From Nocardioides ginsengisegetis (GTDB lineage Bacteria; Actinomycetota; Actinomycetes; Propionibacteriales; Nocardioidaceae): 64,000 nucleotides of DNA. The notes under the pieces are model-generated. The model was not told where the DNA came from. It made no database searches and saw nothing but the letters and a program-made list of their open reading frames with translations. Each line of letters begins with the position of its first letter. Position 1 is the stretch's first letter. A program made the translations under genes and the position numbers. The stretch covers positions 989,501 through 1,053,500 of the forward strand of contig NZ_JACGXA010000001.1 in assembly GCF_014138045.1 (NCBI RefSeq), in the 5' to 3' direction. Shown here one piece after another: positions 7,471 to 14,458 of the stretch.

Positions 7471-9327
7471 TCAGCGCCGGCGCAGCTGGGCCGCCTGGAG
7501 GAACACCACCCGGCCGTTGACCGAGTCGGAGTCGAGGGTGTCGGGGTCGGAGGCGGCGTAGTCGCCGGTGACGGTGATCGTGTAGGCGCCGGGCTTGACG
7601 CCCTTGACCAGCACGTGGGCGATGCCGGTGGTGTAGAGCAGGTCGGTGGTGGTCACGCCGACCTCCTTGCCGGCTGCGTCGGTGACCGTCGCGGTGAAGC
7701 TCGCGGCGTTGAAGGCCGTGCCGGGCGTCGGGTAGACGAGCGCGACCTTGAGCGCCGAGACGCCCGACGCCACGGTGACCGTGTGGGTGGCGGTGTAGGA
7801 GCCGCCAACGGAGGCCGGGGGAGCGTCCTCCTGCCACAGGTCGGCGCGGGTGACCGCCCACGCGTCCTGGCCGGCGAGCCGGTGGTCGGCCCGCTGCTTC
7901 GCGGCCCGCAGGTCGGCGCGCCAGTCGCTGCCGCGGACCAGCGCGACGGCCTTGTCGAGGTTGATGTGGCCGTAGCCGACCTGCCACGAGCCGAGCGTCT
8001 TGTCGCCGGCCTTGACCGGCGACGCGGTGGCCTTGATGGCGTCCTGGACCTGGCCGACCGACAGGTGCCTGTTGGCCTGGAGCAGCACGGCGGCGGCGCC
8101 GGCGATGTGCGGGGAGGCCATCGAGGTGCCGGAGGCGGAGGCGTTCTCGCCCGGAGGGCACGGGCCGATGACGGTGCCGGTGGTGTCGCAGGAGGAGGAG
8201 ATGTCCGATCCCGGCGCCATGACGTCGGGCTGGGTGTTGCCGATCCGGTCGCCCGTGAGGACGGTGTGGCCGTCGGCACCGATCGGCACCGCCTTGCCGT
8301 TGTCGACCTCGAGGCCGTTGGAGGAGAAGTCCGCACGCTCGCGCTTGAGCGAGCCGGCCGCGACGGAGATGACCCACGGCGCCTGGTTGAAGGGGCTCAC
8401 GCTGGCCTCGCCGCTGTCGGACCCGGAGTTGCCGGCGGCGAAGACGACCACGACGCCCTTGTCGGAGACGGCCTTGGTGGCGACGTTGACCGGGTCCTGC
8501 GGGTCGTACTGCCGGAAGCTGTTGCCCCACGAGTTGTTGATGACGTCGATGGAGAACAGGTCGGGCTGGTCGAGGATGTAGTCGAAGGCCGTCACGACCG
8601 CCGTCGTGGTGATGACCGCGCCGATGGCGAAGCAGGCCAGGTCGGCGTCGGGGGCGACACCGAGGTGGTCGGGGCTCGTCGTGCCGTCGGCGGCGATGAT
8701 GCCAGCGACGTGGGTGCCGTGCCCGCTGCCGAGGTCGGTGTTGTTGAAGGGGCCCTGGTCGATCGGGACGACGAGGGTCGGGTCGGTGCCCTGGTTGGCG
8801 TACTCCGGGCTGTAGAGCGTGACGTTGTGCGTGATGTGGTCCGCGAGGTCCGGGTGGGTGCCGTCGCAGCCCGAGTCGATGATGCCGACCGTCTCGCCCT
8901 TGCCCGTGAAGCCCTTCGCCCGCAGGGCCTTGGCGGCGCCCACGGTCGAGGACATCGCGTCCGAGGACGCGGTGTCGGTGTACTGCAGCTGCTCGTCGGG
9001 GTAGACGTCGGTGCCGATCCCGGACGTGACCGCGGAGGTGATCTGGGCGACCGAGCCCTGGACGAGGGCCATCGGCAGGCGGTGCATCGGCTGCACGGTC
9101 AGGCCGAGGCCGCGGAGCGCGCTGACCTGCGCGGCGGTGGGGACCGAGGGGAGCTCGACGATCGCGCGGCCGGTCGGCGTGCCGCCCGCCAGCAGCCGGG
9201 CGAGGCCGGGGTGGGTGCCGGCGAGGGCCTGGGCAGAGGCCGACTCGGCGCTGGTGACGCCAGTGGTCGACAGGACGGCAGCGGCGGCGCAGGTGAGCGC
9301 CAGGAGCCGGGTGCGGAGGTGCGACAT
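7471..9327 (-). CDS. Secreted subtilisin-like serine protease (S8)
   Basis: A 618-aa exported protease. A signal peptide covers about residues 1-32 (MSHLRTRLLALTCAAAAVLS). A short I9-like prosegment follows. The catalytic domain has Asp in VGIIDSGCDGTHPDL, His in GSGHGTHVAGI, the oxyanion Asn in VINNSWG and Ser in GTSMASPHIAGAA. A beta-rich C-terminal domain of about 170 residues ends GRVVFLQAAQLRRR and lacks an LPXTG or transmembrane anchor, so the enzyme is probably released. I chose the ATG at 9327 because the frame extends far upstream without signal-peptide character and this start places the signal sequence at the N-terminus. Confidence 0.93.
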   Translation of the reverse strand: MSHLRTRLLALTCAAAAVLSTTGVTSAESASAQALAGTHPGLARLLAGGTPTGRAIVELPSVPTAAQVSALRGLGLTVQPMHRLPMALVQGSVAQITSAVTSGIGTDVYPDEQLQYTDTASSDAMSSTVGAAKALRAKGFTGKGETVGIIDSGCDGTHPDLADHITHNVTLYSPEYANQGTDPTLVVPIDQGPFNNTDLGSGHGTHVAGIIAADGTTSPDHLGVAPDADLACFAIGAVITTTAVVTAFDYILDQPDLFSIDVINNSWGNSFRQYDPQDPVNVATKAVSDKGVVVVFAAGNSGSDSGEASVSPFNQAPWVISVAAGSLKRERADFSSNGLEVDNGKAVPIGADGHTVLTGDRIGNTQPDVMAPGSDISSSCDTTGTVIGPCPPGENASASGTSMASPHIAGAAAVLLQANRHLSVGQVQDAIKATASPVKAGDKTLGSWQVGYGHINLDKAVALVRGSDWRADLRAAKQRADHRLAGQDAWAVTRADLWQEDAPPASVGGSYTATHTVTVASGVSALKVALVYPTPGTAFNAASFTATVTDAAGKEVGVTTTDLLYTTGIAHVLVKGVKPGAYTITVTGDYAASDPDTLDSDSVNGRVVFLQAAQLRRR

Positions 9328-9400
9328 GGGTGGTGGGTCCCTTCTCGGTCGTGACACCACAACGTCGTACGCCGATCGCTGGTTACGGTGACGCCCCCGA

Positions 9401-9406
9401 TAACCT
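9401..9406 (+). promoter_or_regulatory. -10 box for leaderless alpha/beta-hydrolase operon
   Basis: TAACCT lies 6 nt before the ATG at 9413. Transcription starting 6-7 nt downstream of the box would begin at or next to the start codon. No Shine-Dalgarno is present. Confidence 0.55.
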
Positions 9407-9412
9407 CGGGAC

Positions 9413-10204
9413 ATGTCCGCCCCAGCCCGCGCGTCCGGCCTGCACACGACCTCGCTGGGAGAGTCCGGCCAGCGGGTCGTCTTCTGCCACGGGTTGTTCG
9501 GGCAGGGCAAGAACTGGACCCGGATCGGCAAGGAGCTCGCCGCCGACCACCGCGTGCTGCTGGTCGACATGCCCGACCACGGGAAGTCGGCGTGGAGCGA
9601 GGAGTTCGACTACCTCGCCGCCGCGGACCGGGTCGCCGAGCTCTTCTCCGCCGACGACCCGGTGGCCCTCGTCGGGCACTCGATGGGCGGCAAGATCGCG
9701 ATGCTCGTCGCCCTGCGCCACCCCGAGCTGGTGGAGCGGTTGTGCGTCGTCGACGTCTCGCCCGTGGCCTATCACCACACCTCCGAGTTCGCCGGCTACA
9801 TCGAGGCGATGCAGGCCCTCGACCTGGACGCGCTCGAGCGCCGGAGCGAGGCGGACGCGGCCCTGGCGGACGCCGTACCGAACCCGGTCGTGCGGAGCTT
9901 CCTGCTCCAGAACCTCCGGCACCACGACGGCTGGTCCTGGCAGCCCAACCTGGACCTGCTCGGGCGCGACCTCGAGCGGCTCGGCGGCTGGCCCGAGGAC
10001 CGGCTCGAGCCCGGAACGACGTACGACGGTCCGGTGCTGTGGATCGCCGGTCAGAAGTCGGACTACGTGACCGACGACTACGCCGCCGCGATGGACCGGT
10101 GGTTCCCGAGGAACCGTCGCGTGACGATCAAGGGCGCCGGGCACTGGGTCCACTCCGAGCAGCCGGAGGTCTTCGGCGAGGTAGTGAAGCGCTTCCTCGG
10201 ATGA
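9413..10204 (+). CDS. Alpha/beta-hydrolase (YbfF/esterase-like)
   Basis: A 263-aa hydrolase with oxyanion motif FCHGLFGQGKNW near residue 25, nucleophile elbow VGHSMGGK near residue 86, the acid in the strand before AGQKSDY, and the catalytic His in KGAGHWVHSEQP near the end. This arrangement is like YbfF-type thioesterases/esterases and some haloalkane- or ester-cleaving relatives. The substrate is unknown. It is the first gene of a two-gene unit, with its TGA inside the ATGA that starts the next hydrolase. Confidence 0.88.
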   Translation: MSAPARASGLHTTSLGESGQRVVFCHGLFGQGKNWTRIGKELAADHRVLLVDMPDHGKSAWSEEFDYLAAADRVAELFSADDPVALVGHSMGGKIAMLVALRHPELVERLCVVDVSPVAYHHTSEFAGYIEAMQALDLDALERRSEADAALADAVPNPVVRSFLLQNLRHHDGWSWQPNLDLLGRDLERLGGWPEDRLEPGTTYDGPVLWIAGQKSDYVTDDYAAAMDRWFPRNRRVTIKGAGHWVHSEQPEVFGEVVKRFLG

Positions 10205-11043
10205 CGGTCACCGTCGCGGAGGGCGTCGACCTGTGGACCTCCTCGGGTCCGCCGGCCGCGTCCGGCGCCGCGATGGTGCTGGTCCACGGCGGTCCGGGGC
10301 TGTGGGACTACCTCGCGCCCGTCGCCGGCTTGGCCGACGACCTGGTCGTCACCCACCGCTTCGACCAGCGTGGCTGTGGCCACTCCTCGGGCCCGGTCCC
10401 CTCGATGACGGACCTGCTGGACGACCTCGAGGCGCTGCGCGTGCACTGGGGCCACGAGCGGTGGATCGTCCTCGGCCACTCCTTCGGTGCCACCGTCGGC
10501 CTCGCCTACGCCGCCCGCTTCCCCGACTCCGTCCAGGGGCTCGTGCACTGCAGCGGGGTCGGTCCGGGCACCTCCTGGAAGACCGACCACCGCGCCGCCT
10601 CCGCCGCACGGCTCACCGCCTGGCAGCGGATGCGCCGCGACCTGCTCGGGCAGCTCGAGCACCGCACCTGGGCCGAGGAGGTCGAGTGGCGGGCGCTGTC
10701 CTGGCTCCCGGACTTCGCCGATCCCGACCGCGCCAGCGCCTGGGCGCACGAGGACGCCCGGGTGCACCTCACGATCAACTGGGACGCCAACCGCGCCCTC
10801 AACGCCGAGGTCGACGGCGAGCCCGAGTCCCTCCAGCGCGACCGCTGCCGCGCGGTCCGGTGCCCCACCCTCGTCATCCACGGCGACGGCGACCCCCGTC
10901 CGACCTGGAGTGCCGCCGAGGTGGCCGACCTCGTGCCGGACGCCGAGCTCGTCGTGATCCCCGGCGCCGGCCACGACCCCTGGCGAGAGCGGCCGGAGGA
11001 GTTCCGGGCACACCTGCGGGCGTTCGTGTCCGGGCTCAGCTGA
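10201..11043 (+). CDS. Alpha/beta-hydrolase, proline iminopeptidase-like
   Basis: A 280-aa protein whose ATG overlaps the upstream stop by 4 nt, so it is translationally coupled. HGGPGLWDY (oxyanion loop), DQRGCGHSSG, GHSFGATVG (nucleophile Ser) and the C-terminal PGAGHDPWRERPEEF (His) match the prolyl aminopeptidase / S33 branch. The cap region is rich in Trp and Arg. Peptidase activity is inferred from family likeness only. The pairing with a second, unrelated hydrolase suggests stepwise cleavage of one substrate. Confidence 0.88.
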   Translation: MTVTVAEGVDLWTSSGPPAASGAAMVLVHGGPGLWDYLAPVAGLADDLVVTHRFDQRGCGHSSGPVPSMTDLLDDLEALRVHWGHERWIVLGHSFGATVGLAYAARFPDSVQGLVHCSGVGPGTSWKTDHRAASAARLTAWQRMRRDLLGQLEHRTWAEEVEWRALSWLPDFADPDRASAWAHEDARVHLTINWDANRALNAEVDGEPESLQRDRCRAVRCPTLVIHGDGDPRPTWSAAEVADLVPDAELVVIPGAGHDPWRERPEEFRAHLRAFVSGLS

Positions 11044-11044
11044 G

Positions 11045-11383
11045 TCAGCCCCAGGCACTCCACGTCGCGGAGTACGGGGTCCCGGAGATCTCGGCGCTGC
11101 TGCCGATGCTCCGTCCACCGCTCCACTCGTAGCCCTGCTCCAACCAACCCCTCGTCGACGGGGCGCTAACACCAGGGAGCCTTGTGCTCGACTCCGATGC
11201 CAACGGCGAGATGCACCGAACTCGCCCCGTCGAAGCTGTAGCGGCGGACGAGCAAGGTGGCAGAGCCTGGATCTGCCGGCACGACGGCGTAGGCGGCGAA
11301 CTCCGCATCACCGCTCGCAGGTCGCGCGTCACGCGCGAGTAGGCCTCGTCGGGCGGTCCCTCGGTGCCCCAACGATCGCCCAT
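11045..11383 (-). pseudogene. Frameshifted remnant of a small gene
   Basis: An ATG at 11383 sits 6 nt after TAGGCT and opens the reading MGDRWGTEGPPDEAYSRVT. Coding quality then switches frame at about 11315. The alternative frame reads ASGDAEFAAYAVVPADPG and continues with sensible residues to EHKAPWC before TAG at 11166, while the original frame becomes Ser/Pro-rich junk. The EAYSRVT motif is reminiscent of the DUF6226 N-terminus, but I cannot confirm this. G/C third-position bias is weaker than in neighbours. Either a single-base indel destroyed the gene or two short proteins exist. The -10 box overlaps the stop of the DUF222 gene. Confidence 0.4.
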
Positions 11384-11392
11384 CTCCCCAGC

Positions 11393-12694
11393 CTAGGCGA
11401 GCAGGCGTGTGTCGGTAGGCGTGACGAGGTAGGTCCGGCCGTGGGGTCCGGTCCAGGTGTAGGTGCCGTCGGGATTCCTGGCGTAGTGCCATCGTCGGCT
11501 GGTCTTGCAGCGGTGATGCCGCCTGCAAAGTGGGCCGAGACTCTCTGGTCGGGTCTGACCGGGTGGCCCGCCCTCGTCCATCGGCACGTAGGGCTCGATG
11601 TGGTCGAGGTCGCAGCCCCGGGAGTCCTTCTGGCACCAGGGGAAGACGCAGTGGGGGTCGCGGAGCCTGACCTGTTCGGCCATCCAGGCCGGCGGGTCGT
11701 GCCGGTCCACCGCGTCAGTGCGGCGCATGTCCAGCACGGGGAGGATCGTGGCCCGGGTGCCGGCCAGCCAGTCGCGGATCTTGGTCACCGTCGCCGGGCC
11801 GAGGCGCTCGGCCCACCCGGTCGCGGTCGGGTCGGCGAGGTCGTCGGCGTCGATGTGGAGGTACATCCGGGTCACCGGCGTCGCGCCACCAGCACCGGTC
11901 TGTGTGGCGATGACACCGACCGCACGGGCCTTGCGGACCTCCAACGACTCCCCGCTCCAGGGACTGTCGTCGGTGAGGAGCTGGTGGGCGGTGGCACAGA
12001 TCAGGTCGTGCAACGCGGTCACGTCCGCGGTGTCGCCGGTGATCTCCAACGTCGAGGTGCCCGCCCACACCCCGATCCGTCGGGGTGAGCCGTGGGTGAG
12101 TCGCACACCCCAGGCGGCCTTGGCCTCGTCCTCGGCGTCGGCGACGGTCTCGGGGTCGAGGTCAGCGACCGCGGTCGCGATGGCGTTCTCGATCGTGGTC
12201 ACTCCCCAGGCACCCATCCGGTCCGCCAGGGCGGCGTCGACGTGGGCTGCGACCGCGGCGGACTGGGCGGCGCACATTTGCGCGACCCGGCGGGCCCGCC
12301 AGGCGGGGACCTCGAGGGCTTCGACCTTGGCCCAGATCCGGGGGTGGCGGTGCTGCAGGTTGAGCGCGTCGGCCATCAGCTGGACCGCTGCGCCGGTGGA
12401 GATCTGGAACGCCGCCCCGAGTCCCTCGGCGGCGAACGCAGCGACCAGCGGGGTGCCCTCCCCACCGATCGCCTCGTCACACCGCAGCGCCTCGGGACCC
12501 GTCTCGGCCCAGGTCGCGACCCCGGTATCTGCGGTGGCGGGGTGCAGCACGCACCACTGGCCGGCGTAGCGCAGCTTGCGCCGCTCGGCCTGGCGGGACT
12601 GGACCTCGGCGTCCTCCATCAACGACACCAGCCAGTCGGCATCCAGGTCATCGACCTGGATCCCCCACCCGCCCTGCATCGTCTCCACCAGCAT
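11393..12694 (-). CDS. DUF222 / HNH endonuclease domain protein (13E12-like)
   Basis: A 433-aa protein of the large actinobacterial DUF222-HNH family. The N-terminal two thirds are helical (DUF222; AWRARRVAQMCAAQS region). The C-terminal HNH nuclease has CVFPWCQKDSRGCDLDHI with zinc Cys and catalytic His, then LGPLCRRHHRCKT. Related genes are multicopy in Mycobacterium (13E12 repeats) and Nocardioides, and are thought to be selfish or mobile-element-associated nucleases. Function is unproven. No intron or intein boundary is visible. Repeat REP-B follows 115 nt upstream of its start. Confidence 0.88.
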   Translation of the reverse strand: MLVETMQGGWGIQVDDLDADWLVSLMEDAEVQSRQAERRKLRYAGQWCVLHPATADTGVATWAETGPEALRCDEAIGGEGTPLVAAFAAEGLGAAFQISTGAAVQLMADALNLQHRHPRIWAKVEALEVPAWRARRVAQMCAAQSAAVAAHVDAALADRMGAWGVTTIENAIATAVADLDPETVADAEDEAKAAWGVRLTHGSPRRIGVWAGTSTLEITGDTADVTALHDLICATAHQLLTDDSPWSGESLEVRKARAVGVIATQTGAGGATPVTRMYLHIDADDLADPTATGWAERLGPATVTKIRDWLAGTRATILPVLDMRRTDAVDRHDPPAWMAEQVRLRDPHCVFPWCQKDSRGCDLDHIEPYVPMDEGGPPGQTRPESLGPLCRRHHRCKTSRRWHYARNPDGTYTWTGPHGRTYLVTPTDTRLLA

Positions 12695-12808
12695 GGGTCC
12701 ATTCCAGCAGCGACCGCCGACAGTACCGACCCGCTGACCTGCGGTTGTCCCATCATGCGAGACACTTTTCGAAATTCTTTTCCCACACGGTCGACTCCCG
12801 GCTCACCG

Positions 12809-12854
12809 GGTTTCGAGGCTCGGTTGCTGCGCAACCTCGCACCTCAACCAGCGG
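12809..12854. repeat. REP-like dispersed repeat, copy B
   Basis: A 13-bp end (12809-12821) and a 20-bp end (12835-12854) flank a short central hairpin GGTTGC-tgc-GCAACC. Both ends recur exactly, in opposite orientation, at 50029-50048 and 50061-50073, while the centre differs. The remainder of the 244-nt gap 12695-12938 shows no gene. Confidence 0.75.
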
Positions 12855-12938
12855 GGGGACCCGTGACGACACGGATGCCCAGGAAGACGTCGCCGCCGGA
12901 CCGTGGGGGCACACAGCACCCTCACGAAAGGAATCCCC

Positions 12939-13703
12939 ATGCTGTCCCACGCAACAACCACTCGCCCACGCCCGGGAGGACCCACCCACCGGCACCCCGC
13001 CGTCGTGGTGCACGACCTGGTCGTCCGCCGCGGCGGACGCCTCGTGCTCGACGGCATCTCGCTCGGCATCGGCCGCGGGTCCGTGACCGGCCTGCTCGGG
13101 CCGAGCGGCTGCGGCAAGTCGACCCTGATCCGCGCGATCATGGGCATCCAGGTGGTCGAGTCCGGCCGGGTCTCGGTGCTCGGCCAGCCCGCCGGGTCGC
13201 CGTCGCCCCGGTCGCGGGTCGGCTACGTGACCCAGCGTCCCGCGCTGTACGACGACCTGACGGTGCGCCAGAACCTCGCCTACTTCGCCAGGCTGACGGG
13301 CGCGCCCAGAGACCGCATCGACGAGGCGCTTGCCCTCGTCGACCTGGGCCGGGTCCAGGACCAGCGGACGAGCGACCTGTCCGGCGGCCAGCGGGCGCGG
13401 GTGTCCCTGGCCAGCGCCCTCCTCGGCCAGCCCGAGGTCTTGGTGCTCGACGAGCCCACGGTCGGCCTGGACCCGGTGCTGCGGCAGGAGCTCTGGCACA
13501 CGTTCCGCGGCCTGGCCGAGGCGGGCACCTCGCTGCTCGTCTCCAGCCACGTCATGGACGAAGCGGCGCGCTGCGACGACCTGCTCCTGATGCGGGACGG
13601 CACACTGCTCTCCTCCGGACCACCGGACGAGCTGCGGGCCCGGACGGGGGAGCAGGACCTGGAAGCGGCGTTCCTGCAGCTGGCGACGGAGGCATCGTCA
13701 TGA
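12939..13703 (+). CDS. ABC exporter ATP-binding protein (ABC-2 type)
   Basis: A 254-aa ATPase with Walker A GPSGCGKST (about residues 54-62), Q-loop VGYVTQRPALYDDLTV, signature LSGGQRARVSLA, Walker B VLVLDEPTVGLDP and switch His in SSHVMDEA. The YDDLTVRQNLAYFARL pattern belongs to multidrug/antibiotic ABC-2 exporters. The ATG at 12939 is chosen because GAAAGGA precedes it by 7-8 nt; a longer GTG-type extension has no support. It forms one transcript with the permease at 13700 through a 4-nt ATGA overlap. Substrate unknown. Confidence 0.92.
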   Translation: MLSHATTTRPRPGGPTHRHPAVVVHDLVVRRGGRLVLDGISLGIGRGSVTGLLGPSGCGKSTLIRAIMGIQVVESGRVSVLGQPAGSPSPRSRVGYVTQRPALYDDLTVRQNLAYFARLTGAPRDRIDEALALVDLGRVQDQRTSDLSGGQRARVSLASALLGQPEVLVLDEPTVGLDPVLRQELWHTFRGLAEAGTSLLVSSHVMDEAARCDDLLLMRDGTLLSSGPPDELRARTGEQDLEAAFLQLATEASS

Positions 13704-14425
13704 GCCTGCGCGCCACCGCCGCGACCGCCCGTCGGGTCGCGCTCCAGCTGCGACACGACCACCGCACGCTGGCGCTGCTCCTGGTCGTCCCGTGCGTCCT
13801 GGTCACGATCATCCGGTTCGTCTTCGACGACGGCGGCACCTTCGACCGCATCGGCGGGCCGCTGCTCGGTGTCTTCCCGCTGCTGTCGATGTTCCTGGTC
13901 ACCTCGATCGCGATGCTGCGCGAGCGGACCAGCGGCACCCTCGAACGGCTGCTGACGATGCCGGTCGGCAAGATCGACATCCTCGTCGGGTACGCCGCGG
14001 CCTTCGCGGCGGTCGCGGTCGTCCAGGCAGCGCTCGTCGCAACGGTCTCGATGGGTCTGCTCGGCCTCGACGTCCAAGGCCCGACCTGGGCTGTTCTCCT
14101 CCTGGGCATCGCGAACGCGCTGCTGGGGATGGCGCTCGGCCTCTTCGTGTCCGCCTTCGCACGCACGGAGTTCCAGGCCGTGCAGTTCCTGCCGGCGTTC
14201 CTGCTCCCGCAGCTGCTGCTGTGCGGGCTGCTGACGCCGCGTGACGCCATGGCGCCGGCATTGGAGGCGGTCTCCCGTGCCCTCCCGATGACCTACGCGT
14301 ACGACGCCCTCGACCGGGTCACCCGCGACGCCGGGGGCGCAGCCGCACCCACCTCCGTGGTGCTCGCCTGCACCGCGCTGGCGTTGGCCTGCGGGGCGCT
14401 CACGCTGCGTCGGCGTACGTCCTAG
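13700..14425 (+). CDS. ABC-2 type permease
   Basis: A 241-aa membrane protein with six hydrophobic segments. A first helix near residue 27 reads LALLLVVPCVLVTIIRFVF. The cytoplasmic motif RERTSGTLERLLTMPV is diagnostic of ABC-2 (NodJ/DrrB-like) permeases. The final helix is LACTALALACGALTL. It is coupled to the ATPase gene by ATGA, so the two form a DrrAB-like exporter. The LAL regulator begins 33 nt downstream from its own promoter. Confidence 0.92.
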   Translation: MSLRATAATARRVALQLRHDHRTLALLLVVPCVLVTIIRFVFDDGGTFDRIGGPLLGVFPLLSMFLVTSIAMLRERTSGTLERLLTMPVGKIDILVGYAAAFAAVAVVQAALVATVSMGLLGLDVQGPTWAVLLLGIANALLGMALGLFVSAFARTEFQAVQFLPAFLLPQLLLCGLLTPRDAMAPALEAVSRALPMTYAYDALDRVTRDAGGAAAPTSVVLACTALALACGALTLRRRTS

Positions 14426-14446
14426 GCAGGGCCGACCAGGCTCGGT

Positions 14447-14452
14447 TACCGT
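14447..14452 (+). promoter_or_regulatory. -10 box for the LAL regulator gene
   Basis: TACCGT lies 6 nt before the GTG at 14459. A leaderless transcript is inferred, since no Shine-Dalgarno precedes this GTG. Confidence 0.55.
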
Positions 14453-14458
14453 GATGGG

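Noticed and set aside
10201..11043. Fusion of the two alpha/beta hydrolases
   Set aside because: A frame runs through both regions, but the first hydrolase is read in another frame and ends with TGA inside ATGA. These are two coupled genes.
11393..12694. HNH protein as a homing endonuclease inside an intron or intein
   Set aside because: It is a stand-alone DUF222-HNH gene. No interrupted host gene or intron ends are visible around it.
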